A stretch of DNA of 64,000 nucleotides from Selenomonadaceae bacterium (lineage in GTDB: Bacteria; Bacillota; Negativicutes; Selenomonadales; Selenomonadaceae), in NCBI GenBank assembly GCA_017515635.1, contig JAFWFO010000005.1:24065-88064 (forward strand), read 5' to 3'. The translations under genes and the position numbers were made by a program. Below the pieces are notes generated by a model. The model was not told the DNA's origin. It did not search any database and worked only from the letters and a program-made list of their open reading frames with translations. Shown piece after piece: positions 37,214-47,129 of the stretch (the first letter of the stretch is position 1; each line of letters begins with the position of its first letter).

Positions 37214-38304
37214 TTCGACGCTCGCCACATGCAGAACATGCCGAAAATCAATCCGATAACGTTCGGTATCCAAACGGCGTACATCGGCGCGATTGCTCCC
37301 GAACGGGCGATTGCGTTGGCAAGCGTCATTATCGCGTAGTAAATGAAAATTATCACGACGCTGATTGCAAAACCCATTGACGACGGAGTTCGCGTCGGTT
37401 GCAGTCCCAAAGGCACGCCGATTATCGCGAAAATCAAACTCGCCATCGGCACGGTGATTCGCTGATAAAGTTCCGTTTCAAGCGCGTTGGTGTTGGCGTA
37501 CTGCGATTTCATGATTTGAATTTGGTCTTTAAGTTCGCGCATGGTGAGTTCTTCGGGCTTTTTCTGTTCGCGAACAATTTGTTGCGGGCTTGCCTTGACG
37601 GGCAGAATTTGGCGGTCAAATTTCATTGTGTGCGTGCGTTGGTCGTCGGAAATGTCATAAATCATTCCGTCATGCATAACCCATTGTTCGTCGCGCCACT
37701 CGGCAAACGTCGCGTTTTCGACGTGCGTAACTTTGCCTTCGTCGCTGAAAACCTGCATGGTGACGCCTTCGAGAATTTCTTCTCTGGCGCGGTATTCGCG
37801 GGCGTAAATCAGCCGTTGCATTTTGCCGGCGGTGATTTCCTTAACGATAATGTGATCTTGCGACTTCAATTCGGTGTTGCCCTGAATTTCGTAGTAGACG
37901 ACGTTGTTGTAAGCGGTGTTCGCCCAAGGCACGACGTGTTCATTGAACAGAATCGCGCAACCCGAAACGACGACGCCCAAAAAAATCGCGGGCGCGGCAA
38001 TTCGTCCGAAACTGATTCCGCAAGACTTCATGGCGGTAATTTCGCTTGAACTCGACAGCCGCCCGAAAGTCAACAGCGTTGCCAAAAGAATCGACATCGG
38101 GAAAGTCCACATGATTATACTCGGCAACCCGTAGATAAAAATTTTTACCACGGAGGAAAAACTTGCGCCGTAGTCGGTGATAAATTTGGCAATTCGGAAC
38201 AGCGTGCCCGAACCGATAAAAACCGCCGTGAACGCGCAAATCGCGAAGACGAACGCGAACACGACTTCTTGAAAAATGTATCTGTCCAGTATCCTGAGGC
38301 GCAT
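37210..38304 (-). CDS. LPS export permease, LptF/LptG family
   Basis: 364 aa, three N-terminal and three C-terminal transmembrane segments flanking a beta-jellyroll periplasmic part, as in YjgP/YjgQ. LRILDRYIFQEVVFAFVFA at the start and PLGLQPTRTPSSMGFAISVVIIF near the end are typical. One permease gene is present here; Negativicutes often use a single or distant second gene, so F versus G is not decided. ATG 38304 with GGAGG upstream. Confidence 0.88.
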   Translation of the reverse strand: MRLRILDRYIFQEVVFAFVFAICAFTAVFIGSGTLFRIAKFITDYGASFSSVVKIFIYGLPSIIMWTFPMSILLATLLTFGRLSSSSEITAMKSCGISFGRIAAPAIFLGVVVSGCAILFNEHVVPWANTAYNNVVYYEIQGNTELKSQDHIIVKEITAGKMQRLIYAREYRAREEILEGVTMQVFSDEGKVTHVENATFAEWRDEQWVMHDGMIYDISDDQRTHTMKFDRQILPVKASPQQIVREQKKPEELTMRELKDQIQIMKSQYANTNALETELYQRITVPMASLIFAIIGVPLGLQPTRTPSSMGFAISVVIIFIYYAIMTLANAIARSGAIAPMYAVWIPNVIGLIFGMFCMWRASK

Positions 38305-38324
38305 CCAAAAACCTCCGTGAAAAG

Positions 38325-38363
38325 CAATGCGCAATGCGCAATGCGTAATGCGCAATGCGTAAT
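38325..38363. repeat. Heptamer array, GCGCAAT family
   Basis: Five units GCGCAAT/GCGTAAT with a 7-bp step between lptB and the permease gene. Confidence 0.85.
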
Positions 38364-38369
38364 AAAAAT

Positions 38370-39089
38370 TTACAGCGTGAAATTGTTGCCGAGATAAAAT
38401 TTGCGGGCGATTGAACTGTTGGCAATTTCGTCCGCCGAACCTTCAAGCAAAATTTTTCCTTCGTTCAAAATGTAAGCGCGGTCGACAATATGCAATGTTT
38501 CGCGAACATTGTGGTCGGTGATTAAAATTCCCATGCCGCGTTTTTTCAGGTAACGAATAATGTCTTGAATGTCCGCAACCGCTAACGGGTCGACGCCGGC
38601 AAAAGGTTCGTCCAGCAAAATAAATTTCGGCTCCAAGGCAAGACAGCGCGCAATTTCCACGCGACGCCGCTCGCCGCCGGAAAGTTCAGTGCCCTTGCGT
38701 TTTTCGACGTGCCGAATGCTGAATTCGCGCAACAGTTCGTTGAGCCGCCTCAAGCGTTCTTCTTTCTTCAAGCCCATTGTTTCGAGAATCGCCAAAATAT
38801 TTTCGCGAACAGTCAGCTTGCGGAAAATCGACGGCTCCTGCGTCAAATAGCTGATTCCCAATTCTGCGCGGCGCGGCATCGGCAATTTCGTAATGTCCAA
38901 ATCCGAAATGAAAACTCTGCCCGAATCGGGACGCTCCAGCCCGACCATCATATAAAATGAAGTTGTCTTGCCCGCGCCGTTTGGACCGAGCAATCCGATA
39001 ATTTCGCCCGTCTCAACTTTCAGCGAAACTTGATTGACGACGGTGCGATTTTTAAACGACTTGACCAAGTCCCGCGCTTCAAGATTCAT
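38370..39089 (-). CDS. lptB: LPS export ABC ATPase LptB
   Basis: 239 aa. Walker [21 protein letters not shown]-loop [14 protein letters not shown], signature [16 protein letters not shown], Walker [16 protein letters not shown] and H-loop [10 protein letters not shown]. Drives extraction of LPS with the Lpt permease. ATG 39089 follows AAGGCG; a long upstream in-frame extension is antisense-like low complexity inside lptA and is rejected. Overlaps the 3' end of lptA. Confidence 0.96.
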   Translation of the reverse strand: MNLEARDLVKSFKNRTVVNQVSLKVETGEIIGLLGPNGAGKTTSFYMMVGLERPDSGRVFISDLDITKLPMPRRAELGISYLTQEPSIFRKLTVRENILAILETMGLKKEERLRRLNELLREFSIRHVEKRKGTELSGGERRRVEIARCLALEPKFILLDEPFAGVDPLAVADIQDIIRYLKKRGMGILITDHNVRETLHIVDRAYILNEGKILLEGSADEIANSSIARKFYLGNNFTL

Positions 39090-40026
39090 TTTTGTCGCCT
39101 TCAGTTGATTTTTCGTTATCGGAAATGTTTTCGTTGTCGGCAGATTTTTCGTCGGTAATTTTTTCGCTGTCTGAAGATTTTTCGTCGGCAGATTTATCAT
39201 CGGCAGAAAGTTTTTCGTCCGTGGATTTATCGTCCGCAGATTTTTCGGCAGGCTTCCCGTCGAATTCAAAAGCTTTGTCGACTTCGGGGATTTGCGGAGT
39301 TTCGGGCGTCGCTTTAAGTTTTCCGTCGTCGGCAAGATAAACCGTCAAACGATTGCCGCGAATTGTGTTGTTGTCTTGAATCGCCCACGCGTTGCCGGAA
39401 AGAACTGCCTTGCCCGCTTCTTTCCCGAAATAGTCAACCTGATCGCCGCCGGCTTCCAAACTGCGCGGAGGGCTGACAAGATGCGCATTGCCTCTGCCAA
39501 CGTAATGTTCCTCGTCGAGCCAACCTTCCATTTGGTCTGCGGTGAAAGTGCCATCCTTCGCGCTCTGAGCAAGGCCGCCTTTCGGAATGACCACGTGTTT
39601 TTTATCGTCGGGGAAATAATCGATGTGTTCGGCGGTGAAAGTGCGCGTATCGCCTTCGGGATTTTTTTCGTCGGGCGCAACGGTTTGTACGGCAACGACA
39701 TTTCCGTCGGCGGACATATAACTTTGCCCGATTGCTTTCAACGCGTTGCAAGTCATGCGCATATCGTCGCGAATGACAATCACGTTGCCGATAAGATGAG
39801 CTTCCTTGCTGTTGACGTTGTAAATCGCCTGCAAGCCCGTCGCCCGCAACGTGCCGTATTTAATCAAAATATTTCCTGCCGCCGCGACAAGTCCCGTGTT
39901 CATGTCGTATTCAATCGCGTCCGCGTTAATCTCGGAAGGCGTATCATTTTTTTCCGCCGCAAATGCCGCAGAACTCAAGAGCAATGTCGCCGCCAAAGCC
40001 GCGCAGATTTTTTTTGTTGTCGTCAT
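39079..40026 (-). CDS. lptA: LPS transport periplasmic protein LptA/OstA with acidic tail
   Basis: 315 aa. Signal peptide [16 protein letters not shown], then an OstA beta-jellyroll: [34 protein letters not shown]. The last 60 residues are a low-complexity Ser/Asp/Glu/Lys tail ([22 protein letters not shown] repeats) not usual for LptA. The tail coding overlaps lptB's start. Confidence 0.9.
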   Translation of the reverse strand: MTTTKKICAALAATLLLSSAAFAAEKNDTPSEINADAIEYDMNTGLVAAAGNILIKYGTLRATGLQAIYNVNSKEAHLIGNVIVIRDDMRMTCNALKAIGQSYMSADGNVVAVQTVAPDEKNPEGDTRTFTAEHIDYFPDDKKHVVIPKGGLAQSAKDGTFTADQMEGWLDEEHYVGRGNAHLVSPPRSLEAGGDQVDYFGKEAGKAVLSGNAWAIQDNNTIRGNRLTVYLADDGKLKATPETPQIPEVDKAFEFDGKPAEKSADDKSTDEKLSADDKSADEKSSDSEKITDEKSADNENISDNEKSTEGDKNES

Positions 40027-40041
40027 TTCAAAAACCTCTCG

Positions 40042-40866
40042 TCATGAAACTTTTACCTTGTTGAGGGTCAATACGTTGTTAAAATTTTTGTTCCAATAAC
40101 CTAAAGGAAATTCATGTTCTTTAGGTTGATTTGATTCGTCTTCGTCAATCGGCAGGTAAATATCTTCATCCTCCGTTAGCTCGTAATTTGCAGTTTTCAC
40201 GTAAGTCAGTTCCAGCACATTCGGTATTAAAATTTTGTCGTCCAGAATCAACAGAGAGCCGTTGTTGTTCGCGTGCAGATGAATGAGCGAATGAGTTTGA
40301 TTTAATTTTTTTACACAAGCCAAAGTCGCGTTCATTTCGCTTTGATTCTTCGGTTCAATCAAGAAATGAAATTCAAAAACGATTTGATCGAACATGCTCA
40401 AAGTTTCGGGCGACACGGTCGAAAGAAAGCTCCATTCCGCGCCTTCAACGTCCATCTTCAAAATCATGTTATTTATATTTTCGTGGCCGTTGCGCCGAAT
40501 AAAATTTTCGAGCGTATTCAAATTTTTATCCTTAAGCTCAACCCCGGCAATGCCTTCACGGAAAAAATGAAAGCGGGAATTTTCTTCGGGCAACGCGTCA
40601 ATCGTCGGGTCGTACATGAAAACGTCGTAACCACGTTGAGCAATATCCTTATCCCACGAAACATCGTCGTTGATTCCGAACGAATAAGCCGCGCCGCCTT
40701 TGAAGTTGTCGACCATAATATATCCGCCATCATTATGTTTGCCAACGCGAACGAAATTTTTACCGACTACACGTTTAATTTTCAGCAATGAACGAAGGCG
40801 CTCATAAAATTCGAAATTCACGTTAATTTTTCTAAGGCAACTTTTGTCGAAATACGTAATATTCAT
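40042..40866 (-). CDS. FkbM-family methyltransferase
   Basis: 274 aa. Class I AdoMet methyltransferase of the FkbM type: GGYIMVDNF, AYSFGINDDVSWD, and ILKMDVEGAEWSFLSTV with the conserved acidic motif. Such enzymes O-methylate sugars in capsules, flagellin glycans and antibiotics. Its place between lptA and lptC suggests modification of the surface polysaccharide or LPS, but substrate is unknown. Confidence 0.82.
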   Translation of the reverse strand: MNITYFDKSCLRKINVNFEFYERLRSLLKIKRVVGKNFVRVGKHNDGGYIMVDNFKGGAAYSFGINDDVSWDKDIAQRGYDVFMYDPTIDALPEENSRFHFFREGIAGVELKDKNLNTLENFIRRNGHENINNMILKMDVEGAEWSFLSTVSPETLSMFDQIVFEFHFLIEPKNQSEMNATLACVKKLNQTHSLIHLHANNNGSLLILDDKILIPNVLELTYVKTANYELTEDEDIYLPIDEDESNQPKEHEFPLGYWNKNFNNVLTLNKVKVS

Positions 40867-40884
40867 GAAAGTACCTCCCGAAAA

Positions 40885-41556
40885 TTATTCCGCATCGTCT
40901 TTAACGCCCTTCATCAGTTTGGCGTTACCCATCAGCCCGAAATGTTTAAAGCCGTTGTTTGAATAAGCCATATCTCCGAAACCGCGCACGTCGTCTTTGG
41001 AAATTTTTACTTCGCCCGTCGCAACAAGCATTTCCTGTTCGCCGAACCAATCAAGTTTTTGACTCGTGAGTTTCGCTTTTTCGTTGTTTATGACGACGAC
41101 ATTGCCTTCGGCGTGAATCAATTTGTTGTTCGGATCGTAAACGCCGTTGTCGGCGGTAAGTTGCCAAGATTTTTTATCTTCCTCGGCCACTTCTTGAACG
41201 AGAACTTCGCCCGCGACGTGAATCAATTTGTTATTTTGGTCGTAGACGCCTTTTTTCGCGGTCAGTTGCCAGATTTTGTCTTTTTCGTGCTGATAAAATT
41301 TGGCAACAACGTCGTCGAGTTCGGCAAGTTGCGTGACGGAATCAATGCGCATTTTACTGCAACTCAATTCCCAAACGACAACGCCGTCAACTTCTTCGAC
41401 GATTGTGTTGCCTTCATATTCCATGACGGTCGGCGGGTCGATGTCGTCTTTATCGATTGTCGGCGGAGTCGGCGGCGCAGTTCTTACAGCCCAAACAACC
41501 AGACACACGAAAAAAACTACAACGATTGCCGCAAAAATTTTTTCTCGTGTGCTCAT
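40885..41556 (-). CDS. lptC: LPS export protein LptC with duplicated OstA motif
   Basis: 223 aa, one N-terminal anchor (IFAAIVVVFFVCLVVWAV) and a periplasmic jellyroll. The block WQLTAKKGVYDQNNKLIHV recurs 40 residues on as WQLTADNGVYDPNNKLIHA, an internal duplication lengthening the sheet. Position next to the lptA/lptB genes and fold support LptC. Overlaps the acyltransferase gene's stop. Confidence 0.85.
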   Translation of the reverse strand: MSTREKIFAAIVVVFFVCLVVWAVRTAPPTPPTIDKDDIDPPTVMEYEGNTIVEEVDGVVVWELSCSKMRIDSVTQLAELDDVVAKFYQHEKDKIWQLTAKKGVYDQNNKLIHVAGEVLVQEVAEEDKKSWQLTADNGVYDPNNKLIHAEGNVVVINNEKAKLTSQKLDWFGEQEMLVATGEVKISKDDVRGFGDMAYSNNGFKHFGLMGNAKLMKGVKDDAE

Positions 41557-42485
41557 GTTGCGTCCTCCGTTCCCGAAGATTTTCGCCGTGCTTTAACGGT
41601 GTGATGTTTATTCGTCTTTTGCATTTCGGGCGGCGTGTTCCAACGCTTTTGAAACCACAGCCACTGCGTCGGATTTTCGCGAATGACTTGCTCAAGAATT
41701 TTCGTCATTTGCTCGGTGAAACGCAACAAGTCGGCGTCCGTGTCGCCCGTGTCCTCGAAGTGCATAGGCTCGCCGATTTTGACCAGATGTCGCCCGTTCG
41801 GTTGACGGATTATAAACGCGGGCAAAACCGGTGCATTGAATCTGCGCGAAAAAACTGCGGGACCCATCGGCGTTGAAGCAGTCTTGCCCAAAAAATTTAT
41901 GAACGCTCCACCCGGCCCTGCGTCTTGGTCGGCAAGGAAGCCCAAAATTTTTCCGTCTTTGAGCGCACGTCCCGCCGCCCGCAATTCGTTCGTGCCGCGA
42001 TTGAAAATTTCAACGTGAATCGTCGCCCGCAAATCGTCCAATGCCCGCGAATATTCGGCGTTGGGTTGAAGTTTGGCTATCGCCGTGACAGGCATGTTGT
42101 TGAGCGAAAAAGCCGCGCTGAGCCATTCCCACGTGCCGACATGTCCCGTCAACACAACAACGCCGTGACCTTCGTCGAGAGCCGCCCGCATTCGTTCAAG
42201 ATGATCTATTTCAATGTACTGCGACAAATTTTTTTCGTTGAGGTTCGGCATGTATAAAATGTCCAGCATGTTCCGCGCCAAATTCACGAACGACGCCCGA
42301 ACAAGTTTTCGCGCCTCGTCTTCGGAAACGTTCAACGCGGGCATCATCTGTGCAACCGCCCGTTCGCGCTGCTTTTTGATAAGCAGGTAATACAAATTCC
42401 CCAGCACCCGCCCAAGGAACAAAAGCAAGTCATAGGGCAGGAACCGAATCAGTCTGCTCATCATCATCAGCGTGTTGTAAAGCAT
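41553..42485 (-). CDS. Lipid A biosynthesis acyltransferase (LpxL/HtrB family)
   Basis: 310 aa inner-membrane acyltransferase. One N-terminal helix, then GHVGTWEWLSAAFSLN with the HX4(D/E)-type motif, FLADQDAGPGGAFINFLG and PTQWLWFQKRWN near the end, all LpxL-type. Adds secondary acyl chains to Kdo2-lipid IVA; supports a full LPS. Basic C-terminal tail. Confidence 0.9.
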   Translation of the reverse strand: MLYNTLMMMSRLIRFLPYDLLLFLGRVLGNLYYLLIKKQRERAVAQMMPALNVSEDEARKLVRASFVNLARNMLDILYMPNLNEKNLSQYIEIDHLERMRAALDEGHGVVVLTGHVGTWEWLSAAFSLNNMPVTAIAKLQPNAEYSRALDDLRATIHVEIFNRGTNELRAAGRALKDGKILGFLADQDAGPGGAFINFLGKTASTPMGPAVFSRRFNAPVLPAFIIRQPNGRHLVKIGEPMHFEDTGDTDADLLRFTEQMTKILEQVIRENPTQWLWFQKRWNTPPEMQKTNKHHTVKARRKSSGTEDAT

Positions 42486-42533
42486 TTTTACCTCCGAAAA
42501 TTTATTCGTTGTTCATGACCGCGAAGTTGCCGT

Positions 42534-42716
42534 TTAATGGCGTTTCGGTATCGGGAAATTTTTTCTCAAAAAAACAGCGGCGGCGGAAGACAACAACGTA
42601 TGAATTTTGTAATGCATAAATTCGGCTTCATTGCTCAACGTCAAAAATTTTGACGGAGTCATTGAGTTTGCCGGAAATCTCAGGCATGATTAAAGTCCGC
42701 AAACATTTCAAAATTG
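42534..42716 (-). pseudogene. Decayed 3' remnant of a second PP-loop gene
   Basis: Read on the minus strand, one frame gives KCLRTLIMPEISGKLNDSV then KIFDVEQ and a stop; after a frameshift MHYKIHTLL continues to FPIPKRH and TAA at 42534. This matches KCLRTLLALEILGKLDTFA, NIFDIERY, MNYKIYTVM and NFPLPTRR at the end of the intact gene upstream. The homology starts inside the final codons of that gene. Confidence 0.8.
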
Positions 42717-43894
42717 TCTCCCACAATCACGACCTGCCTGCCGAGCGTGTAACAATCTCGGCGCGTCGGCAGGGGGAAATTGTGCTTCTTCGCCAAATCG
42801 AAAAGTTCTTTCGCAAAAACATCTTCGTCGGCTTTCATCACTGTGTAAATTTTGTAATTCATCATTTGAGATCTGTATCGCTCAATGTCAAAAATGTTTG
42901 CAAAGGTATCAAGCTTGCCCAAAATTTCCAGCGCGAGCAAAGTCCGCAAACATTTCACACATCCTCCGCAATTATGCGAGTCTTCGCTGTAAACGTTACA
43001 GACGTTCAAATATTTTTGCGCAATGTCCCAGTCGGCGAGCTTTGCAGTTTTTTCGACGCGAGTGTATTGGCAACCGTCGATAATCAATTCCGTGCGCTCC
43101 GTTTGAATCAGCGGCACGAAAAATGATTCGCAGAAACTTGCCAAATCGTGATTTTCGAAGGAAATGCCGTTGGCTTTAATCTGACCGTAACTGCAAGCGC
43201 TCGATATATAATAACGCCTTATAGCATTTTGCAAAGCAAGCACGCAAGCATAAATCGACAAGAATAAGAAATTATCCTTATATTCCTCGCGATAGAATTG
43301 GTGGAGATTGGTATCAATCGGAACGAGCGGCAAGTTAAGTTCGGTTGCAAGTGCAATGGCGCGTTGACAGCGGCTTTGCGCGATAATCGGAATGAAATCG
43401 TGTGTTCCTCTGCCGTTGGAGCCGCAGTTGAAGAAAAACAGCGCGTTGAGTCGATAATCGGGGTCATCTTCGCAAACAAAGCGGTCGTAAACCGTCGAGA
43501 GCGAATCCACGCCGCAAGAAATGCCCGTGCCAATTAATGTCCCCGTGACGTTTGTCGGAGCAAAACCGTCGACGAAAATTTTTACGGGCACAAGGTCGCT
43601 CGAAAAGTCGCACAGAATTTTTTGCGCGTACCACGTCAAATTTTTATAAAGTTTTTTTGAGACGTTGCCGCGAATTTTTAAATCGGTGTGATTGTACATT
43701 GCCAAATACAGCGCGACGAGCATAAACGGATCATAAGTGTCGTCGACGAGTAGTCCGCCGTAATTCGCGTCAATTTCAACCCACATTGTTTCGGCGGGGC
43801 AAGCTTCCTTCATGTCGATAAATTTTATGTCCGCCTCAAGTCGTGCCGTGTCTCTGTCTGTTACGTACCTGCGCAATCCCGAAAGTTCAATCAT
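42680..43894 (-). CDS. PP-loop ATP-pyrophosphatase-like protein
   Basis: 404 aa. GTGISCGVDSLSTVYD is an SGGxDS-type PP-loop, as in QueC and asparagine synthase-like enzymes; a C-terminal NCGGCVKCLRTLLALEI cysteine cluster may bind zinc. Related proteins occur in capsule and LPS loci with undefined substrates. The final 10 residues run, out of frame, into a relic of a second copy, so the natural C-terminus may have been changed. Lies between kdsC and the acyltransferase. Confidence 0.65.
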   Translation of the reverse strand: MIELSGLRRYVTDRDTARLEADIKFIDMKEACPAETMWVEIDANYGGLLVDDTYDPFMLVALYLAMYNHTDLKIRGNVSKKLYKNLTWYAQKILCDFSSDLVPVKIFVDGFAPTNVTGTLIGTGISCGVDSLSTVYDRFVCEDDPDYRLNALFFFNCGSNGRGTHDFIPIIAQSRCQRAIALATELNLPLVPIDTNLHQFYREEYKDNFLFLSIYACVLALQNAIRRYYISSACSYGQIKANGISFENHDLASFCESFFVPLIQTERTELIIDGCQYTRVEKTAKLADWDIAQKYLNVCNVYSEDSHNCGGCVKCLRTLLALEILGKLDTFANIFDIERYRSQMMNYKIYTVMKADEDVFAKELFDLAKKHNFPLPTRRDCYTLGRQVVIVGDNFEMFADFNHA

Positions 43895-43907
43895 GAAATT
43901 ACCTCCG

Positions 43908-44477
43908 TCACTGATTGAGATTTGTAACGTCGTCTTTTAAATCGGGCGAAATGTAGCGTTCGATAATCGCTTGCCAAAATCCTTGTGCCTTCAAAATAAA
44001 TTCTGTGACTTCGCGAACCGCGCCGCGCCCGCCGAAATTTTCTGCGACGAAATGAGCACGTTCGATAACTTCGGGCGAAGCGTCACCGACGGCCGCACGA
44101 AAACCGACTTGAACGAAAACGGGCAAATCAACCAAATCATCGGCAACGTAACAAATTTCGTCGTCCGTCAAGCCGAATTGCTCTTTGATTTTTTTGTAAG
44201 CACCGCGCTTGTTCAGGTTGCCTTGAAACACGGCGGAAATTTTCAGCTCGGCGGCACGTGTGGAAACGATTTCGGAAGTGCGGCCGGTGATAATCGCGGT
44301 TTTAATTCCGCACGAATGCGCAAGCGTAATTCCGAAACCGTCGCGGCAATGGAACGCTTTAAAAATTTCGCCGTTCGCGCCGATATTCAAACTGCCGTCC
44401 GTCAAAACGCCGTCTACGTCAAAAATAATCAATTTGACGCGTTTGGCGCGGTCGATGGCATCGCTCGAAAATTTCAC
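43908..44477 (-). CDS. kdsC: 3-deoxy-D-manno-octulosonate 8-phosphate phosphatase KdsC
   Basis: 189 aa C0-type HAD phosphatase releasing Kdo. IIFDVDGVLTDGSL, TAIITGRTSEIV, CYVADDLVDLPV and GDASPEV. I choose GTG 44477 as AAGGAG is nine bases upstream; a TTG at 44486 touches that site. Follows kdsD directly. Confidence 0.93.
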   Translation of the reverse strand: MKFSSDAIDRAKRVKLIIFDVDGVLTDGSLNIGANGEIFKAFHCRDGFGITLAHSCGIKTAIITGRTSEIVSTRAAELKISAVFQGNLNKRGAYKKIKEQFGLTDDEICYVADDLVDLPVFVQVGFRAAVGDASPEVIERAHFVAENFGGRGAVREVTEFILKAQGFWQAIIERYISPDLKDDVTNLNQ

Positions 44478-44478
44478 G

Positions 44479-45447
44479 TCAAACAACTCCTTGCCGCAAC
44501 AAGTCCGTCAAGTGAATCATGCCGACGGGGAATTTATTTTCGTCAAGAACGGGCAGCACCGTCACGGGACGCGGTTTGTGTTTTTCCATGACCGAAAGAG
44601 CCGCCGCCGCAAGTTTGTTCGCGCTGATAACAAGCGGCGTCGTGAACATGACGTGTTCGACAGGCTCGTCAAGGAAGTCGTGATTTTTTTCCAACGCACG
44701 GCGAATAATTCCGTCAGTAACCAGCCCGACGAATTTTTTATCGGCGTCGATAACCGAAACTGCGCCCAAACCTTTGGCCGTCATTTCAAACAGCGCATCT
44801 TTCGTCGTGGCACCGACAGAGACAATCGGATTGTCTTTGCCGCTGTGCATAACGTCGCCGACAGTGAGCAAAAGTTTTCGTCCAAGCGCGCCGCCCGGGT
44901 GGAACAATGCAAAATCGCTCGACGTGAATTTTTTTTCGTCCATCAACGCCATAGCCAACGCGTCGCCCATTGCCAAAGTTGCAGTTGTTGACGCCGTGGG
45001 AGCCAAGCCCAACGGACACGCCTCGCGCTCAACGCCGATGTCGATAAAATAATCGCAGTTCTTGCCGAGCGTCGAAGTTCGCTTGCCGCTCATTGCAATA
45101 ATTTCCGCGCCGATTCGCCGCACGACGGGCAAAATGTTGACGATCTCCGAAGATTCGCCGCTGTTTGAAATGGCAATCAAAACGTCCTTTTCGGTGAGCA
45201 TTCCCAAATCGCCGTGATAAGCTTCGGCGGGGTGCATGAAAAATGACGGCGTGCCCGTCGACGCGAGAGTCGCCGCAATTTTTTTGCCGATGTGACCGGA
45301 TTTGCCCATGCCCGTCACGACAACGCGCCCGCGACAGCTCATAATTGTTTTCACCGCCGCAACAAATTCCTCGTTAATGCGCGGGATTAAATTTTCGACC
45401 GCCGCCGCTTCAATCTGCAAAGTTTCAATCGCTTTTTCTTTAATCAT
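44479..45447 (-). CDS. kdsD: Arabinose-5-phosphate isomerase KdsD
   Basis: 322 aa. SIS domain ([55 protein letters not shown]) followed by two CBS domains from about 205. Makes D-arabinose 5-phosphate from ribulose 5-phosphate, first step to Kdo. Start overlaps kdsA stop by four bases. Confidence 0.95.
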   Translation of the reverse strand: MIKEKAIETLQIEAAAVENLIPRINEEFVAAVKTIMSCRGRVVVTGMGKSGHIGKKIAATLASTGTPSFFMHPAEAYHGDLGMLTEKDVLIAISNSGESSEIVNILPVVRRIGAEIIAMSGKRTSTLGKNCDYFIDIGVEREACPLGLAPTASTTATLAMGDALAMALMDEKKFTSSDFALFHPGGALGRKLLLTVGDVMHSGKDNPIVSVGATTKDALFEMTAKGLGAVSVIDADKKFVGLVTDGIIRRALEKNHDFLDEPVEHVMFTTPLVISANKLAAAALSVMEKHKPRPVTVLPVLDENKFPVGMIHLTDLLRQGVV

Positions 45448-46256
45448 TTTGTGACCTCGTGAATTTTTAAAGCGTTCGCCAAAAGTTTTTCAAGATTGTC
45501 CAAACAAATCATGTTCGCGCCGTCCGAAAGACCTTCGGCGGGGTTGTCGTGCACTTCAAGAAATAAACCGTCCACGCCGACAGCACACGCCGCTTTAACC
45601 AACGGCTCGACAAATTCGCGTTGACCGCCCGAAGAAGTTCCCGCGCCGCCCGGCAGTTGCACGCTGTGAGTTCCGTCGAAAATCACGGGGCAACCGAAAC
45701 TGCGCATAATCGGCAGACCGCGCATGTCGACGACCAAATTATTATAGCCGAAAGAAGTTCCGCGTTCGGTGAGCAAAATTTTTTCCGTGCCGCTTGCACG
45801 AAGTTTTTCGACGACGTTCGACATGTCCCGCGCAGATAAAAATTGAGCTTTCTTGACGTTGACGACTTTGCCGGTTTTCGCCGCCGCGACAAGCAAATCC
45901 GTTTGACGACACAGGAACGCGGGAATTTGCAAAATGTCAGCGACTTCCGCGACGGGAGCCGCCTGATGACTTTCGTGAATGTCCGTGACGATTGGGACGT
46001 TCAATTCGCGTTTGATGTCCGCCAAAATTTTCAAGCCGTCTTTGAGACCGGGGCCGCGAAAACTTTTTATCGACGAACGATTTGCCTTGTCAAATGACGC
46101 CTTAAAAATATACGGGATTTTCAAACGTTCGGCAATTTCTTTCGCACGCCGCCCGATAAAAAGACTGCGTTCAAAACCTTCAAGCACGCAAGGCCCCGCC
46201 ATCAAGACGAGTTGCCCGCCGCCGAATTCGATATTTCCGACTTTGACAATGTTCAT
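45444..46256 (-). CDS. kdsA: Kdo-8-phosphate synthase KdsA
   Basis: 270 aa. Condenses arabinose 5-phosphate and phosphoenolpyruvate. [90 protein letters not shown] at 46256 is preceded by GGGTGA; the upstream GTG is inside that ribosome site. Overlaps nothing but abuts the toxin relic. Confidence 0.96.
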   Translation of the reverse strand: MNIVKVGNIEFGGGQLVLMAGPCVLEGFERSLFIGRRAKEIAERLKIPYIFKASFDKANRSSIKSFRGPGLKDGLKILADIKRELNVPIVTDIHESHQAAPVAEVADILQIPAFLCRQTDLLVAAAKTGKVVNVKKAQFLSARDMSNVVEKLRASGTEKILLTERGTSFGYNNLVVDMRGLPIMRSFGCPVIFDGTHSVQLPGGAGTSSGGQREFVEPLVKAACAVGVDGLFLEVHDNPAEGLSDGANMICLDNLEKLLANALKIHEVTK

Positions 46257-46257
46257 T

Positions 46258-46680
46258 TTAATCACCCAAATCTTTCCAATTAACGACTTTTAAATTCGGC
46301 ACGCGCTCGAAATGTTTGACGTTGTCTGTTATCAAAATCGCGTCGTTCGCCAAAGTTATCGCGGCAATAAAAATATCGTCGTCCTCGATTTTTTGTCCGC
46401 GCTTGCACAGGTAGCGATAAATTTCTGCCGCAAAGCCCGCCGCTTTATCGTTAAGCTTAAAACGCTTGGCGTCGTTACAAAGAGCGTTGAAAACTTCTAC
46501 TTTTTGGCGATTTATGTCTCAATCGTAACCGCGCATGACCTCATAATAAACGACTGAACAAATGGCAATTTTGTTTTTCGTTCCGACGGCTTTAAGCATG
46601 TTATTTACGACGGTCGGATTACTGCGCAAAATCTCAATAATCGTGCAGGAGTCCAAGTTATAAACAATTCGCTTCCTCAA
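46258..46680 (-). pseudogene. VapC-like PIN-domain toxin with in-frame TGA
   Basis: TTG start, reading NLDSCTIIEILRSN, SVVYYEVMRGYD, then TGA, then INRQKVEVFNALCND, IEDDDIFIAAITLANDAILIT and [17 protein letters not shown]. The PIN acidic residues (LDSC, YYEV, EDDDIFIAA, TDN) are all recognisable on both sides of the stop, so one base change likely ended the toxin. The stop follows codon 56. TTG overlaps the stop of the small upstream gene. Confidence 0.85.
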
Positions 46681-46853
46681 AGTGCCTCGCCTCTGCGTTT
46701 CGCTCGTTCCGCATAAAATGTTGTCGCCAATTCTTCAGCCTCGTCTTTCGTCAAAAGTTTGCTCATGCGTAGAATAATTTCACGTGCAGTCAATTTTTTT
46801 CGCGGCGGATTATCTTTCGGAGGTTCTTGTAATTTTTTTTCCGTGTCAGACAT
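46677..46853 (-). CDS. Putative antitoxin of the vapC pair
   Basis: 58 aa (starts MSDTEKKLQEPPKDN, ends AKRRGEAL). GGAGGG before the ATG and a 4-base overlap with the PIN gene make it the likely antitoxin. It shows no certain DNA-binding fold; LTAREIILRMSKLLTKDEAE is helical. Confidence 0.65.
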   Translation of the reverse strand: MSDTEKKLQEPPKDNPPRKKLTAREIILRMSKLLTKDEAEELATTFYAERAKRRGEAL

Positions 46854-46865
46854 TTAAAATCCCTC

Positions 46866-47129
46866 CTAAACATAAACAACTTTCAAGCCCGCTTTTTCGG
46901 CGGCGGCGATCGCGTTGTTGCGTTTAGCCTCGCGGTAATTCCTCAAAAGTTCGTCGCCTTCGGCAATGTCTTCGGGCGTCTGAGGAGTATCTAAGAGACT
47001 TTTGAGAAATTGAGTGAATCGCTCTCTGTTGGGTGTGTGAACGTTAGAAATTTGCAGTTTCTCTTTGATGGCTTTAACGTCGGCTTGCAATTCGCCGAGC
47101 ATCTGCAAAATTTTTTCTTCGTTAGTCAT
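46866..47129 (-). CDS. Hypothetical 87-aa protein
   Basis: Starts with a heptad-like coiled coil (KILQMLGELQADVKAIKEKL) and ends in a Ala/Lys-rich helix. GGAGG precedes the ATG and the start overlaps the end of kdsB. Two possibilities: part of the toxin-antitoxin unit or an unrelated small gene. Not recognised. Confidence 0.55.
   Translation of the reverse strand: MTNEEKILQMLGELQADVKAIKEKLQISNVHTPNRERFTQFLKSLLDTPQTPEDIAEGDELLRNYREAKRNNAIAAAEKAGLKVVYV

Noticed and set aside
39090..39335. N-terminal extension of LptB to 321 codons
   Set aside because: Extension is low complexity and lies inside the lptA tail; ATG at 39089 has the ribosome site.
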